DNA from: Amycolatopsis oliviviridis
GTDB lineage: Bacteria; Actinomycetota; Actinomycetes; Mycobacteriales; Pseudonocardiaceae
Reading direction: 5' to 3'
DNA length: 64,000 bases
NCBI RefSeq assembly: GCF_014654365.1
Contig: NZ_BNAY01000003.1
Span: 310,001-374,000 of the forward strand
Part shown: positions 1 through 10,517 of the stretch, one piece after another
How positions within the stretch are numbered: position 1 is the stretch's first letter
Layout: each line of letters starts with the position of its first letter
Made by a program: the position numbers and the translations under genes
Notes under the pieces: model-generated
The model's input: only the letters and a program-made list of their open reading frames with translations
What the model was told of the DNA's origin: nothing
The model's database searches: none

Positions 1-45
1 CGCGGCACCGATCGTCCCGGTGGCGCCGACAACAAGGATCTTCAT
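1..45 (-). CDS. NAD(P)-binding short-chain reductase, N-terminal fragment
   Basis: Only the first 15 codons lie in the window and the gene runs off the left edge. They read MKILVVGATGTIGAA, the first beta strand and the glycine-rich loop (GATGTIG) of an NAD(P)-binding Rossmann fold, as in NmrA-like or SDR proteins. The ATG overlaps the stop of the upstream MFS gene as ATGA, so the two are probably translationally coupled and part of one TetR-controlled transcript. Substrate and true family cannot be judged from this much sequence. Confidence 0.75.
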   Translation of the reverse strand, partial: MKILVVGATGTIGAA

Positions 46-1547
46 ACCCGCACCGTAATGCCGTCGCGGCGCCGTAGTCGCAGAACAGCCAAAGCACCCA
101 GGCCGGCGGTGACGACGGCGCAGACGTAACCCACCGTCGAGAAGGCGACGCCGAAGGCCTCCCGCGCGGCTCCGCGCACCGCCTGTCCGGTGTCCGGCGG
201 CAGCCCCGCGGCGACCCGTTCGGCCACGGTGTGACTTTCCCGGGCGGCGTCACCGATTCCCGGTGGCAGCAGACCGTCCAGCCGCAGCCGGTAGACGGCG
301 GTGACGAGGGTGCCCATGACCGCGATTCCCAGCGCCACGGCGAGTTCGCCGCACGTCTCCGAGAGCGCGGCCGCGGCTCCCGCATGCTCCTCCGGCGCCG
401 CTCCCACCACGAGGTCCGTGGTGAGCACGGTCGCCGGGCTCAGCCCGAACGCGGCGAGCGCGCCACCCACGATGACCGTCCACAGTGGATCGTCCGAACC
501 GGACTGCGCCAGCACGAGATAGCCCGCCAGCGAGACGAACGCACCGGTGGCGATCACGGTGGCGGCCCCCCAGCGGGCCGCGAGGGCGGGCGCGGCGAGG
601 GAACCGCCGATCGCGGACAACGCCATCGGCGCCGTGAGCAGGCCCGCCCGCAACGGAGACAGCCCGACGGCCATCTGCAGGAACTGCGGCACCAAGAAGT
701 TCACCGCCGTGATGGTGAAGATCCCGATCGTCAGCAGGGTCAGCGCGGCGCGGAAGACGCGGGACGCGAACAGGCCGGGCGCCACGAGCGGATTCGGGAT
801 CGCCCGCTGGCGCCGGACGAACACGGTGCCGGCGACGGCTCCGAGAACCAGCACCGAGACGGCGATGACGTCCAGGCCGCCGGCGACGAGTTCCTTGAGC
901 GCGTAGACCAGCGCGATCATGGTGGTCACCGAGAGGACGACGCTGGCTGGATCGACCTTGTCCGGCGCCGCCACCCGGCTTTCGGGCAGGAGCGCGCGGC
1001 CGAGCAGCACGACCAGCGCCATCACCGGCACGGCGAACAGGAAGACAGACCCCCACCAGAACACCTGCAGCAGCGCCCCGCCGACCAGCGGCCCGAGCGC
1101 GACACCCACGGAGAACGTCGTCATCCAGACGGCGATGGCGGTGGTGCGCTGCCGGTCGTCGCGGAACATGGTGCGGATGAGCGCGAGTGTCGAAGGCATC
1201 AGCGTCGCCCCCGCCAGGCCGAGGACGGCTCGCGCGGCGATGAACGTCTCCGGGGAGGTCGCGAACGCCGCCAGTGCCGAGGCTGCGGCGAACGCCACGG
1301 AGCCGATCAGGAGCAGCCGCCGCCTGCCGATGCGGTCGCCGACCGCGCCCATCGTCACCAGGAAACCCGCGATCATGAAGCCGTAGACGTCCATCGCCCA
1401 CAGCCATTGCGTGGGCCCCGGCGCCAGGTCCGCCCCGATGTGCGGCGCGGCGAGGAAGAGCACGCTGACGTCCATGGCCAGCACGAACAAGGGCAGTGCG
1501 AGCAGCGCGAGACCGAGCCATTCCCGGCGTCCGGCTTTCGGTTCCAT
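42..1547 (-). CDS. MFS multidrug efflux transporter, DHA2 (14-TM) type
   Basis: A 501-residue integral membrane protein resembling the EmrB/QacA/SmvA drug:H+ antiporters. Motif A appears as GAVGDRIGRRR after TM2 and antiporter motif C as GPLVGGALL in TM5. Length and hydrophobicity fit 14 TM helices. I prefer the ATG at 1547, which follows a GGGGGG tract, over the ATG four codons upstream. It is divergent from a TetR gene 71 nt away and overlaps the next gene by 4 nt. That arrangement is typical of a repressor-controlled exporter for a toxic compound or the cell's own metabolite. The substrate is unknown. Confidence 0.9.
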   Translation of the reverse strand: MEPKAGRREWLGLALLALPLFVLAMDVSVLFLAAPHIGADLAPGPTQWLWAMDVYGFMIAGFLVTMGAVGDRIGRRRLLLIGSVAFAAASALAAFATSPETFIAARAVLGLAGATLMPSTLALIRTMFRDDRQRTTAIAVWMTTFSVGVALGPLVGGALLQVFWWGSVFLFAVPVMALVVLLGRALLPESRVAAPDKVDPASVVLSVTTMIALVYALKELVAGGLDVIAVSVLVLGAVAGTVFVRRQRAIPNPLVAPGLFASRVFRAALTLLTIGIFTITAVNFLVPQFLQMAVGLSPLRAGLLTAPMALSAIGGSLAAPALAARWGAATVIATGAFVSLAGYLVLAQSGSDDPLWTVIVGGALAAFGLSPATVLTTDLVVGAAPEEHAGAAAALSETCGELAVALGIAVMGTLVTAVYRLRLDGLLPPGIGDAARESHTVAERVAAGLPPDTGQAVRGAAREAFGVAFSTVGYVCAVVTAGLGALAVLRLRRRDGITVRV

Positions 1548-1572
1548 CGTGCCCCCCATTCAGATACGATAC

Positions 1573-1596
1573 GTACCGACTCGAAACCAACGGTAC
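1573..1596. promoter_or_regulatory. candidate TetR operator in the divergent promoter
   Basis: GTACCG at 1573-1578 and CGGTAC at 1591-1596 form an inverted repeat with a 12-nt spacer, between the MFS start and the TetR start. Just upstream, TACGTA at 1570-1575 is a second short palindrome overlapping the left arm. Autoregulated TetR repressors usually bind such dyads in the shared promoter. The assignment rests on position and symmetry only. Confidence 0.4.
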
Positions 1597-1618
1597 CCGG
1601 AAAGGGGCGAATCGGGCA

Positions 1619-2236
1619 ATGAGGCAGGGCGGCCGTCCCCGGGACACGCACATCGACGAAGCGGTGCTGGACGCCGTCTCCGCGATCCTGGAGGAGACCG
1701 GATACCGCACGCTGGCCGTCGAACAGGTGGCGAAACGCGCGGAAGTGAGCAAGGCGGCGGTCTACCGGCGCTGGCCGAACCGGCAATCGCTCGTCCTCGC
1801 CGAGCTCCGGCGGCGGCTGGGCCGGGTCGTCACGCCGGACACCGGCTGCACCCTGTGCGACCTCACCGAGGCCCTGAACCTGTTCGCGCGGACCTTCACC
1901 TGCATGGGGCCGGAGTTCTTCAGCCCGCTGCTCGCGGACTGCTCGGCCGACCCGGACCTGCGGACCACGTTCATGGAGACCCTGTTCGACCCGCCGCGCG
2001 AGGCGGTCCGCGCCACGCTCTCACTGGCACTCGAACGCGGTGACCTGCGCGAGGACACCGATCTGACGCTGACCGTCGACACCTTGGCCTCCCTCGTCCA
2101 CTACCGGCTGCTGTTCGGGCACGCGCCGGTCACCGAGGACGAGCTCGAGCGGGCCGTCACGAGCCTGCTCTCGGGACTGGCACGAGACTTCCCCGCGCTG
2201 CGGGCGAAAGCGGGGGTCACCCACGGGATGGCGTGA
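1619..2236 (+). CDS. TetR/AcrR family transcriptional repressor
   Basis: A 205-residue regulator. The N-terminal HTH covers about residues 9-55 ([22 protein letters not shown] then [14 protein letters not shown]), the canonical TetR recognition helix. The C-terminal half is a helical ligand-binding domain with no family signature I recognise. The frame stays open upstream, but ATG at 1619 opens directly onto the RQGGRPRD lead-in usual for these proteins. It is divergent from the MFS exporter and probably represses it and itself. Its 3' end overlaps the convergent dnaE by 20 nt. Confidence 0.88.
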   Translation: MRQGGRPRDTHIDEAVLDAVSAILEETGYRTLAVEQVAKRAEVSKAAVYRRWPNRQSLVLAELRRRLGRVVTPDTGCTLCDLTEALNLFARTFTCMGPEFFSPLLADCSADPDLRTTFMETLFDPPREAVRATLSLALERGDLREDTDLTLTVDTLASLVHYRLLFGHAPVTEDELERAVTSLLSGLARDFPALRAKAGVTHGMA

Positions 2237-5200
2237 TGCCGGGGATGGATTTCAGCTCGCCGAGGAGCATCGAGCTGACGGCGACGGGATAGTCGTCGAG
2301 CGCGTACACCGTCCCGGCGAGCTCGACCCGGACCGGGATCTCCCCCTTGTGCGCCAGCAAAGTCCGCTTCAGTTCGAGGACCACGTCCTCGGTCAGCCTC
2401 CCGGCGACGGCGTGCAGCGTCAGCGGCGGTTCCTCGTCCCCCGCCGTGGAAAGGTCGAGCGGGACCAGGCCGCCGCCGAACACGGACATCTTGTCCTCCC
2501 GCCAGTTCACCCGGCCACTGACGCGGACGGCGTTGTCCTCGGCCAGATCCGCCACGAACAACGCGTACGCCTTGGGAAAGAACAGCACTTCGAGCGCGGC
2601 GTCCAGATCCTCGATCGTGCAGATCGCCCACGGCTCGCCCTTCTTGTTCACCCGCCGCTCCAAGGACGTGATGAGCCCGGCGACGACCAGTTCCCCTTCC
2701 CGCGGCGGATTGTCGAGGATCGCTGCGATCGGACGGGGCGCGTGCCTGCGCAGGACGCGTTCCGCGCCGTCGAGCGGATGCGCGGAGACGTACAACCCGA
2801 GCATTTCCCTCTCGTAGGTGAGCAGTTCCTTGCGCGGCCACTCCTCGACGCCGAACCTGAGGTGAGCGAGCGGCGAGGTGTCGTCCTGGCTCTCCTCGTC
2901 CGCGCCGAAGAGATCGAACTGGCCCATCGCCTGCTTGCGCTTCAACGGCACCACGGCGTCCACCGCGTCCTCGTGCACCCGCAGGATCGAGAGCCGCGTA
3001 TGCCCGAGCGAGTCGAACGCGCCCGCCTTGGCCAGGGACTCGACGACACGTTTGTTGCAGGCCACCAGTTCCGCCTTGTCGAGGAAGTCGGTGAACGACG
3101 CGTACTTTCCCTTCTCCCGCCGCGTCGCGATGATCGAGTCGACGACGTTCGCGCCGACGTTGCGCACCGCGCCGAGGCCGAAGCGGATCGCGTCCCCCAC
3201 CGCCGAGAACCGGAGCCCCGACTCGTTGACGTCCGGCGGCAGCACCTTGATCCCCAGCCTGCGGCATTCCGAGAGGTAGACCGCCGACTTGTCCTTGTTG
3301 TCCCCCACCGAGGTCAGCAGGCCCGCCATGTACTCGGCCGGGTAGTTCGCTTTCAGGTACGCGGTCCAATAACCGACCAGACCGTAACCCGCGGCGTGGG
3401 ATTTGTTGAACGCGTAACCGGCGAACGGCAGGATCGCGTCCCAGAGGGCCTGCACGGCCTCGCGGGAGAACCCGTTGGCGACCATGCCGTCCCGGAAGCC
3501 CTCGAACTCTTTCTCCAGCACCTCTTTCTTCTTCTTGCCCATCGCCTTGCGCAGCACGTCGGCGCGGCCCATGGAATAGCCGGCGACGTCGCGCGCGATC
3601 CGCATGATCTGTTCCTGGTAGACGATCAGGCCGTGCGTCTCGGCCAGGATCTCGCGCAGCGGCCCGGCCAGTTCCGGATGGATCGACTCGACCGGCTGCC
3701 TGCGGTTCTTGCGGTCCGCGTAGTTGTTGTGCGTGTTCATCGCGATCGGACCCGGCCGGTACAGCGCGTTCACCGCGATGATGTCGCCGAAACCGGTGGG
3801 CCCCATGCGGCGCAGCAGATCCCGCATCGCGCCGCCGTCGAGCTGGAAGACGCCGAGACTGTCGCCGCGGGCGAGCAGTGCGTAGGTCGCCGGATCGTCG
3901 ACGCCGAGGGTGTCGAGATCGATGTCCTCGCCGCGGTTGTCCTTGATGTTGTCCAGCGCGTCCCCTATGACGGTGAGGTTGCGCAGGCCGAGGAAGTCCA
4001 TCTTCAGCAGGCCGATGGCCTCGCACGACGGGTAGTCCCAGCCGGTGATGACCGCGCCGTCGTCCCGCCGCCACAACGGGATCGCGTCGAGCAGTGGTTC
4101 GCTCGACATGATGACGGCGCAGGCGTGGACGCCGGCGTTGCGGATCAGCCCTTCGAGCCCCCGGGCGGTCTCGAAGATCCTGGCCGCCTCGCCGTCGCCT
4201 TCCAGCAGCGCGCGGACCTCCGCGGCTTCGGCGTACCGCTCGTGGTCCGGCTCGACGATCCCGGCGAGCGGGATGTCCTTCGCCGCGACAGGCGGCGGGA
4301 GCGTCTTCGAGATCCGGTCCGCGATCGCGTAGCCGGTCTGTCCATAATGGACACGTGCGGAGTCCTTGATGGCCGCCTTGGTCTTGATGGTGCCGAAGGT
4401 GATCACCTGCGCGACGTGCTCGGCGCCGTACTTTTCGGTGGCGTAGCGGATCATCTCGCCGCGGCGCCGGTCGTCGAAGTCCATGTCGATGTCCGGCATG
4501 GAGACCCGTTCGGGGTTGAGGAACCGTTCGAAGAGCAGGCCGAGGTCGATCGGGTCCAGATTGGTGATGCCGAGCGCGTACGCGACGAGCGAGCCCGCCG
4601 CCGAACCGCGGCCGGGCCCGACCCGGATGCCGACCTGACGGGCGTGGTTCATCAGGTCGGCGGTGATCAGGAAGTACGCCGGGAAGCCCTTCTCCGCGAT
4701 CACGCCGATCTCGAAGTCAGCGCGGGCGACGTAGGCGTCGGGGACGCCGTCAGGCAGCCTTCTCCGGAGCCCTGCCGCGACCTCCTCGCGCAGCCAGGAC
4801 TCCTCGTCGTGTCCTTCCGGGACCTCGAAGACCGGCATGCGGTCGACGTGCCGGTAGACGTCGTCGTAGGGCTCGATCCGTTCGGCGACGAGCAGCGTGG
4901 AGTCCGCCGCGCCCGGGACTTCGGCGTCCCAGTACCGGCGCATCTCCTCCGCGGACTTGAGGTAGTAGCCGTCGCCGTCGAACTTGAACCGGCTCGGATC
5001 GTCGAGGGTCTTGCCGGACTGGACGCACAGCAGCGCCGAATGTGCGGGCGCCTGATCCTGGGTGACGTAATGCGAGTCGTTGGTGGCCAAGGGTTTCAGT
5101 GCGAGACGGCGGCCGATGTCCAGCAGCCCGTCCCGCACGGAACGCTCGATGGGGAGACCGTGGTCCATCACTTCCAGGAAGAAGCCGTCCGCGCCGAAGA

Positions 5201-5729
5201 TGTCGCGGTAGTCCGAGGCCGCCTGGATCGCCTCGTCCGGCTGGCCGAGCCGGAGCCTGGTCTGCACCTCGCCGGACGGGCAACCGGTGGTGGCGATGAC
5301 GCCTTCGTGGTGCCGGGCGAGGAGCTCCCGGTCCATCCGGGGCTTGCGGTAGTAGCCCTCCAGGCTGGCCAGAGAGGACAGCTTGAACAGGTTCCGCAGC
5401 CCGGTCGCGTTCTCCGCCAGCATGGTCATATGCGTGTACGCACCGCCGCCGGAAACGTCGCCGCCGTCACCGCGCCGCCCCCAGAACACCGGCTTCTTGT
5501 GGAAACGCGACTCGGGCGCGAGGTAGGCCTCGATGCCGATCACCGGTTTGAGCCCGGCCTGGACGGACTGCCGGTAGAACTCGTCGGCGCCGTACATGTT
5601 CCCGTGGTCGGTCATGCCCACCGCGGGCATGCCGAGCCGCTGGGCCTCGGCGAACAGCGGCGCGATCTTGGCCGCGCCGTCGAGCATCGAGTACTCGGTA
5701 TGAACGTGCAGGTGCACGAAGGAGTCCAC
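2217..5729 (-). CDS. dnaE: DNA polymerase III alpha subunit (replicative DnaE1)
   Basis: A 1170-residue C-family polymerase, the usual length for actinobacterial DnaE1. The N-terminal PHP domain starts [15 protein letters not shown] and includes MTDHGNMYG. The catalytic aspartates are in [11 protein letters not shown] near residue 410 and [10 protein letters not shown] near 576. A beta-clamp-binding motif, QFDLFG, lies near 936, and an OB-fold region around 1010-1060 contains [15 protein letters not shown]. The frame is open for 389 codons upstream, but that part is antisense to the LysR gene. The GTG at 5729 is placed correctly before the PHP motif and has GGGAG upstream. The clamp motif and PHP start favour DnaE1 over the error-prone DnaE2/ImuC. 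Confidence 0.97.
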   Translation of the reverse strand: MDSFVHLHVHTEYSMLDGAAKIAPLFAEAQRLGMPAVGMTDHGNMYGADEFYRQSVQAGLKPVIGIEAYLAPESRFHKKPVFWGRRGDGGDVSGGGAYTHMTMLAENATGLRNLFKLSSLASLEGYYRKPRMDRELLARHHEGVIATTGCPSGEVQTRLRLGQPDEAIQAASDYRDIFGADGFFLEVMDHGLPIERSVRDGLLDIGRRLALKPLATNDSHYVTQDQAPAHSALLCVQSGKTLDDPSRFKFDGDGYYLKSAEEMRRYWDAEVPGAADSTLLVAERIEPYDDVYRHVDRMPVFEVPEGHDEESWLREEVAAGLRRRLPDGVPDAYVARADFEIGVIAEKGFPAYFLITADLMNHARQVGIRVGPGRGSAAGSLVAYALGITNLDPIDLGLLFERFLNPERVSMPDIDMDFDDRRRGEMIRYATEKYGAEHVAQVITFGTIKTKAAIKDSARVHYGQTGYAIADRISKTLPPPVAAKDIPLAGIVEPDHERYAEAAEVRALLEGDGEAARIFETARGLEGLIRNAGVHACAVIMSSEPLLDAIPLWRRDDGAVITGWDYPSCEAIGLLKMDFLGLRNLTVIGDALDNIKDNRGEDIDLDTLGVDDPATYALLARGDSLGVFQLDGGAMRDLLRRMGPTGFGDIIAVNALYRPGPIAMNTHNNYADRKNRRQPVESIHPELAGPLREILAETHGLIVYQEQIMRIARDVAGYSMGRADVLRKAMGKKKKEVLEKEFEGFRDGMVANGFSREAVQALWDAILPFAGYAFNKSHAAGYGLVGYWTAYLKANYPAEYMAGLLTSVGDNKDKSAVYLSECRRLGIKVLPPDVNESGLRFSAVGDAIRFGLGAVRNVGANVVDSIIATRREKGKYASFTDFLDKAELVACNKRVVESLAKAGAFDSLGHTRLSILRVHEDAVDAVVPLKRKQAMGQFDLFGADEESQDDTSPLAHLRFGVEEWPRKELLTYEREMLGLYVSAHPLDGAERVLRRHAPRPIAAILDNPPREGELVVAGLITSLERRVNKKGEPWAICTIEDLDAALEVLFFPKAYALFVADLAEDNAVRVSGRVNWREDKMSVFGGGLVPLDLSTAGDEEPPLTLHAVAGRLTEDVVLELKRTLLAHKGEIPVRVELAGTVYALDDYPVAVSSMLLGELKSIPGITPSRG

Positions 5730-5823
5730 CGTTCCACTCCCGACAGTTGTACGATTCCGGTCCGACGCGGCGATTGGACCCAAGGCGCACCGGTGCTGTC
5801 CAACAAGCGACACGCGAGCGTCC

Positions 5824-5838
5824 ACAACCGGAAGTTGT
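5824..5838. promoter_or_regulatory. candidate LysR-type binding site
   Basis: ACAAC (5824-5828) and GTTGT (5834-5838) form a short dyad with a 5-nt spacer immediately before the LysR ribosome binding site (GGAGGG at 5841-5846). A further GTTGT half-site lies at about 5746-5750. LysR regulators commonly bind interrupted dyads in their own promoter. The site could also affect dnaE, which starts divergently at 5729. Confidence 0.3.
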
Positions 5839-5852
5839 AGGGAGGGAACACG

Positions 5853-6782
5853 GTGGAGCTCGACCTGGGCGCAGTACGCGCGTTCGTCGCGGTGGCCGAG
5901 GACCGGTATTTCAGCGAGGCGGCGATCCGGCTGGAGGTGAGCCAGCAGGCGATCTCCAAACGGGTCGCCAAGCTCGAAGCCGATCTCGGCGTGCGGCTGC
6001 TGTCGCGGACGCGTGGCGGGGCCGAGCCGACCGAGGACGGCGAGGAGTTCCTCGTCCACGCTCGCGCGCTGATCAGCCTCGCGGACCAGGCCGTCGAACG
6101 ACTTCAGGGCAGGCGGCGCCCGCTGCGCGTCGACGTCCTCGGCACCCGGCTGGCGACCATGGAGGTGATCCGGGCGTTCCACGCCGACCACGACGACGAA
6201 CTGGAACTCGTCACGCCCGGCTTGGGCGCGCCGCGCCGGTCGATGCCGCCGGACTCGGTCGACGCCGCCTTCGCGCGCGTCAACACCGTGACGGACCCGG
6301 GGATCGGCCGTGTCCCCGCCTATCTGGAGCCGGCGAACCTGCTGGTCGGACGGCGGCATCCGCTCGCGCGGCGGCGGCGGATCGCGATGGCGGAGCTCGC
6401 CGGTCTGACGGCCTGGATGCCCTACAACGCGCGGGCCAGCGAATGGGCGGAGTTCTGGGCGGAACTGTGCCCGGCGTTCGGCATCCTCGTCGACACCGAC
6501 GGCCCGAACTTCGGGCTCGAACACCACATCGAGGTCCTCGGCCGGTCGAAGGACCGCATCGGTTTCGTCGGCGCGAAGATGCACGTGCCCTGGCATCCGG
6601 ACGTCGTCCAGATCCCGCTCACCGACCCGACGCCGGTGTACCCGTTCTCGCTGCTGTGGAGGCACGACAACCGGCACCCGACGCTGCCGCTGCTCATCGA
6701 GCACGTGCGGTCCTCCTACCGGCCCTTCGATCCGGAACGGCAGTGGCTCCCGGTGGCGGACCGGGAGGCCATGAGCACCTGA
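5853..6782 (+). CDS. LysR family transcriptional regulator
   Basis: A 309-residue regulator of standard LysR length. The winged HTH spans residues 1-60: [36 protein letters not shown], then [15 protein letters not shown]. The rest is a periplasmic-binding-like effector domain. GTG at 5853 follows a good GGAGGG Shine-Dalgarno sequence. It ends 43 nt before the molybdenum hydroxylase genes on the same strand, so it probably shares a transcript with them or activates them in response to their substrate. The effector is unknown. Confidence 0.92.
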   Translation: MELDLGAVRAFVAVAEDRYFSEAAIRLEVSQQAISKRVAKLEADLGVRLLSRTRGGAEPTEDGEEFLVHARALISLADQAVERLQGRRRPLRVDVLGTRLATMEVIRAFHADHDDELELVTPGLGAPRRSMPPDSVDAAFARVNTVTDPGIGRVPAYLEPANLLVGRRHPLARRRRIAMAELAGLTAWMPYNARASEWAEFWAELCPAFGILVDTDGPNFGLEHHIEVLGRSKDRIGFVGAKMHVPWHPDVVQIPLTDPTPVYPFSLLWRHDNRHPTLPLLIEHVRSSYRPFDPERQWLPVADREAMST

Positions 6783-6825
6783 CTGCAGGATGCGCGGAAG
6801 GCCGCCGGTGCGGAAAAGTGAGGCC

Positions 6826-9156
6826 ATGGGGTTGATCGGCGCCAGGGTGACCCGGCAGGAGGACGTCCGGCTGCTCACCGGCCGGGCGCGGTACATCGAC
6901 GACGTCCGGCTGCCGGGGATGCTCGAAGCCGCCGTCCTGCGCAGTCCTCATCCCCACGCGCGGATCGTGCGCGTCGACACCAGTGCCGCGGAGGCTCATC
7001 CCGGGGTGTTCTCCGTGGTCACCGGGGAAGACGTGCGGGCCGCCACGAAGGCGCCGCAACCGGTGATCTGGTCGAACCTGCCGGACATGCGGGTCTCCGA
7101 GACCCACGCGCTGGCCGTCGGCAAGGTGCGGTATCCCGGCCAGGGCGTCGCGGCCGTCGCGGCGATCGACCGGGCGACCGCCGAAGACGCGCTGGAACTG
7201 ATCGAGGTCGAGTACGAGGAACTCCCGGCCGCGAGCACTCTCGAACACGCGCTGGCGGACGACGCGCCCAAGCTCTACGAGGACTGGCCGAGCAACGTCG
7301 CCGGCACCGGGACCATCCCGATGGGTGACGTGGCCGCCGCGTTCGCCGAGGCCGACGTCGTGCTCACCGAGTCGTTCCGCTTCGCGCGCCAGATGGGCAC
7401 GCCGATCGAAACACGCGGTGTGGTGGCGACCTGGGACCCGTTCACCGACCGGCTCGACGTCTGGCTGGCGACGCAGGCGCCCACTCTCGCGCGGGAACTG
7501 TTCGGCGAGGTCTTCGGGCTCTCGATGGACCGCGTCCGCGTACGCACTCCCGACGTCGGCGGCGGCTTCGGGAACAAGTTCGACTTCTATGGCGAGGAGG
7601 TCGTCGCGGCGATCCTCTCGCGACGCACGGGGAAACCGGTCAAGCTCATCGAAGACCGGGCGGAGAGCTTCGTCGCCACCGCGCACTCGCGCGAGCAGAA
7701 GATCGACGTCGAGCTCGCGGCCAAGGACGACGGCACGATCACCGGCCTGCGCGCCACGGTGTACGGCGTCCTCGGTGGTGTGCTCGGGTCCGCCGGCGCC
7801 AGTCCGTGCTGGACGACGACAGCGTTGCTGACCGGGCCGTACGCGATCCCGAACGTGGAACTGACCCTCGTGGCCGTGATGACGAACCGGTCGCCCTACG
7901 GGTCTTTCCGCGGTTACGGGCTGCCGAAGGCGAACTTCGTGCACGAACACCTGGTGGAACAGCTGGCGAAACGGCTCGGCATGGACGCGCACGAGGTGCG
8001 GCGCAAGAACTTCATCCCACCGGAGGCCTTTCCCTACCAGAGCCCGGTGTTCGTCTACGACAGCGGCCGCTACGAGGACTGCCTGGAGCTCTGCCTGAAG
8101 GCCGTGGAGGACGCGGGCTGGGCGGAGCGCCGCGGAAACGGTGCCGGCATCGGGTACGCGTTCCACAACGAACTGACCGGGTTCGGGCCGAGCCGGATCG
8201 TCAACCTCGCCGGTTTGGGGCATTCCGGCTTCGACGAAGAGGTCGTGCGGGTCGACTCGACCGGGCACGTGACCGTCCACACCGGACTGTCCGCGATCGG
8301 CCAGGGGATCCACACGACACTGGCGCAGGTGGCCGCGCACACCCTCGGCGTCCCGCTCGACCACGTCACCGTCGTTTCCGGGGACACCGACAGCTGCCCG
8401 TACACCGGCTACGGCACGGCGGCGAGCCGCGGGGCGGCCGTCGGCGGCGCGGCCGTGCTGAACGCCTCGACCAGGCTGCGGGCGAAGATCCTGCGGGTGG
8501 CAGGCCACATCCTGGAGGTCTCGCCCGATGATCTGTCCCTTGAGGACGGTGTCGTGTCGGTGAAGGGCGTACCGGGCAAGGAGGTCACGCTGGCCGCGAT
8601 CGGCGACGCGGCGTACCGGCGGCTGAACGGCGTCTGGCCGGAAGACGAGACGCCGACGCTGGAGGAGCGCGAGGTCTACGACCCGGTCAACGTCGCGACG
8701 TCGTTCGGCTGCACCGCCGTCCTCGCCGAAGTCGACCGGGAGACCGGCGTCGTCACGCTGCTGGACTACCTGATCGCACACGACTGCGGCACCGTCATCA
8801 ACCCGACGATCGTGGACGGCCAGCTGCACGGCGGCGCGGCGCAGGCGATCGGCGGCGCGCTGTACGAGGAGCTGGTCTACGGCGCCGACGGGCGGATGGA
8901 GACCACTTCGTTCACCGGGTACCTGCTGCCGACCGCGACCGAGGTCCCGCCGTTCTCCGTGTCGCATATGGCCACCCCCGCCGAGCACGTTCCCGGCGGG
9001 TTCAAGGGGATGGGCGAAGCGGGCGTGATCGGCGGTGGCGCGGCGATCGCGCACGCGGTCGAGGACGCGCTGCGCGAATACGGCGTCGACATCACTTCGC
9101 TGCCGATCACGCCGCCACGGCTGCTGGCCGCGATGAAGCGGGGAGCGCGCCGGTGA
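6826..9156 (+). CDS. Molybdenum hydroxylase large (molybdopterin-binding) subunit, xanthine dehydrogenase/CoxL family
   Basis: A 776-residue catalytic subunit. It begins [19 protein letters not shown], has the cofactor motif [14 protein letters not shown], and carries the conserved glutamate in [13 protein letters not shown] near the C terminus, the base of molybdenum hydroxylases. The active-site loop reads [10 protein letters not shown], not the AYRCSFR loop of form I CO dehydrogenase. The copper-binding cysteine is therefore absent and CO oxidation is unlikely. A purine, caffeine or N-heterocycle hydroxylase is plausible. ATG at 6826 is preferred over an ATG 12 codons upstream. The FAD and Fe-S subunits follow with 4-nt overlaps. 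No molybdenum-cofactor maturation gene is nearby. Confidence 0.9.
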   Translation: MGLIGARVTRQEDVRLLTGRARYIDDVRLPGMLEAAVLRSPHPHARIVRVDTSAAEAHPGVFSVVTGEDVRAATKAPQPVIWSNLPDMRVSETHALAVGKVRYPGQGVAAVAAIDRATAEDALELIEVEYEELPAASTLEHALADDAPKLYEDWPSNVAGTGTIPMGDVAAAFAEADVVLTESFRFARQMGTPIETRGVVATWDPFTDRLDVWLATQAPTLARELFGEVFGLSMDRVRVRTPDVGGGFGNKFDFYGEEVVAAILSRRTGKPVKLIEDRAESFVATAHSREQKIDVELAAKDDGTITGLRATVYGVLGGVLGSAGASPCWTTTALLTGPYAIPNVELTLVAVMTNRSPYGSFRGYGLPKANFVHEHLVEQLAKRLGMDAHEVRRKNFIPPEAFPYQSPVFVYDSGRYEDCLELCLKAVEDAGWAERRGNGAGIGYAFHNELTGFGPSRIVNLAGLGHSGFDEEVVRVDSTGHVTVHTGLSAIGQGIHTTLAQVAAHTLGVPLDHVTVVSGDTDSCPYTGYGTAASRGAAVGGAAVLNASTRLRAKILRVAGHILEVSPDDLSLEDGVVSVKGVPGKEVTLAAIGDAAYRRLNGVWPEDETPTLEEREVYDPVNVATSFGCTAVLAEVDRETGVVTLLDYLIAHDCGTVINPTIVDGQLHGGAAQAIGGALYEELVYGADGRMETTSFTGYLLPTATEVPPFSVSHMATPAEHVPGGFKGMGEAGVIGGGAAIAHAVEDALREYGVDITSLPITPPRLLAAMKRGARR

Positions 9157-10004
9157 AGGCCGCGCCGTTCGAGTACTTCCGGGCCACGTCGCTCGACGAC
9201 GCCATCGAAGCGCTGGCGGGCACGCCGGACGCGCGGGTGCTGGCGGGCGGCCAGAGCCTGGTGCCGTTGCTGAACCTGCGTCAGGCCCGCCCCTCGCTGG
9301 TGGTGGACATCAACCGGGTCGGCGGGCTTTCCTTCCTGCGTGAGGAGAACGGACGGCTGGAGATCGGCGCGCTCACCCGGCACCGCGCCGTCGAGACGTC
9401 CGGCGTCGTCCGGTCCGCGGTCCCGCTGCTCGCCGAGGCTCTCGGTTTCGTGGGGCACGTGGCCATCCGGAACCGCGGCACGATCGGCGGCAGCCTCGCG
9501 CACGCGGACCCGGCCGCGGAGCTGCCCGCGGTGATGGTGGCGCTCGACGCCGAGTTCGCGCTGCACGGACCGGAGGGCGAACGGGTCGTCGCCGCGCGCG
9601 ACTTCTTTCTCGGCCCGTATCGCACCGCACTGGGCCCTGGCGAACTCCTGACCCGGATCTCGGTGCCGCGGCACCAGGGCGGCTGGGCGGTCGAGGAACT
9701 GAGCCGCCGCAGCCGCGATCTCGCGCTGGTCGCCGTCTTCACCACCGTGACGATGTCCGGCGGCGCCTGCGAAACCGCGCGGATCGCCGTCGCGGGCGCG
9801 GGGCCCACGCCGATCCGGGCCACCGCCGCCGAAGAGTCCCTCGCCGGCGGCCCGCTGACGGACGACGCGATCGCTCTCGCCGCGGACCTCGTCGCGGCGG
9901 CGACCGATCCTCCCGGCGACCTCCACGCCCCCGCCGATTACCGGCGTGAGATGGCGGCCGTCCTGACCCGGCGGGCGATCGCGCGAGCCAAGGAGGGCGC
10001 ATGA
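9153..10004 (+). CDS. Molybdenum hydroxylase medium (FAD-binding) subunit, CoxM family
   Basis: A 283-residue protein with both CoxM flavin motifs: AGGQSLVPLLNLR near residue 33 and the dinucleotide loop TIGGS in RNRGTIGGSLAHADP near 112. The C-terminal CO_deh_flav_C domain ends in EMAAVLTRRAI. It carries electrons from the two Fe-S clusters to FAD and on to an acceptor. GTG at 9153 overlaps the large-subunit stop as GTGA, and its own stop overlaps the next start, so the trio is made stoichiometrically. Confidence 0.93.
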   Translation: MKAAPFEYFRATSLDDAIEALAGTPDARVLAGGQSLVPLLNLRQARPSLVVDINRVGGLSFLREENGRLEIGALTRHRAVETSGVVRSAVPLLAEALGFVGHVAIRNRGTIGGSLAHADPAAELPAVMVALDAEFALHGPEGERVVAARDFFLGPYRTALGPGELLTRISVPRHQGGWAVEELSRRSRDLALVAVFTTVTMSGGACETARIAVAGAGPTPIRATAAEESLAGGPLTDDAIALAADLVAAATDPPGDLHAPADYRREMAAVLTRRAIARAKEGA

Positions 10005-10462
10005 TCACGGTCACGCTGACGGTGAACGGCCGGACCTACCGCGCCGCCTGCGAACCGCGGCGGACGCTGGCCGACTTCCTGCGCCACGACCTGGGATTCA
10101 CCGGGGTGCACGTCGGCTGCGAACACGGCGTCTGCGGCTCGTGCACGATCACCCTCGACGGCGCGAGCGCGCGTTCGTGCTGCCTGCTGGCCGTCCAGGT
10201 GGACGGGTCGGAGATCGTCACCGTCGAGGGGCTGGCCGGGAACGGGGAACTGCATCCGCTGCAGGAGTCGTTCCGGAAGCACCACGGGCTGCAGTGCGGT
10301 TTCTGCACACCCGGGATGCTGGCGACGGCGAGGGAACTGCTGAGGGAGAACCCGGATCCGACGGACGCCGAGATCCGGCAGGGGATCTCGGGGAACCTGT
10401 GCCGGTGCACGGGTTACCAGTTCATCGTGGACGCCATCCGGGACGCGGCCGGAGATCCGTGA
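10001..10462 (+). CDS. Molybdenum hydroxylase small (2Fe-2S) subunit, CoxS family
   Basis: A 153-residue protein with two [2Fe-2S] domains. The plant-ferredoxin-like cluster uses CEHGVCGSCTITLDG around residues 39-53. The C-terminal helical cluster uses QCGFCTPGM and GNLCRCTGYQ. Its ATG overlaps the FAD-subunit stop by 4 nt. The TGA stop at 10460-10462 lies inside the left arm of a 27-bp-arm palindrome, so the terminator-like repeat begins within the last codons of the gene. Confidence 0.95.
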   Translation: MITVTLTVNGRTYRAACEPRRTLADFLRHDLGFTGVHVGCEHGVCGSCTITLDGASARSCCLLAVQVDGSEIVTVEGLAGNGELHPLQESFRKHHGLQCGFCTPGMLATARELLRENPDPTDAEIRQGISGNLCRCTGYQFIVDAIRDAAGDP

Positions 10463-10513
10463 AGGCCTCCTTCCCTACTCTGAAGGTAGGGAAGGAGGCC
10501 TTCACGGATCTCC
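10451..10513. repeat. Long intergenic palindrome, family C (bidirectional terminator-like)
   Basis: Perfect 27-bp arms at 10451-10477 and 10487-10513 flank a 9-nt loop. The core of the arm is GTGAAGGCCTCCTTCCC. It lies between the convergent coxS-like and GH25 genes, contains the former's stop codon and ends 5 nt before the latter's. Shape and position fit a bidirectional intrinsic terminator. The GTGAAGG...CTTCCC core recurs at 13119 and 13176. Confidence 0.85.
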
Positions 10514-10517
10514 GGGC

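Noticed and set aside
2349..5840. Very long plus-strand open frame opposite dnaE
   Set aside because: It is the GC-rich antisense shadow of dnaE, full of Arg/Asp/Val runs, with no domain. The dnaE reading has intact PHP, catalytic and clamp motifs.
6826..10462. Annotation of the molybdenum hydroxylase as aerobic CO dehydrogenase
   Set aside because: The active-site loop lacks the cysteine of AYRCSFR and no coxD/coxE-type maturation genes are adjacent.
10451..10513. CRISPR or phage attachment site interpretation of the palindromes
   Set aside because: Copies are single, spaced by kilobases and lie at gene ends; there are no spacers, no integrase and no tRNA gene nearby.
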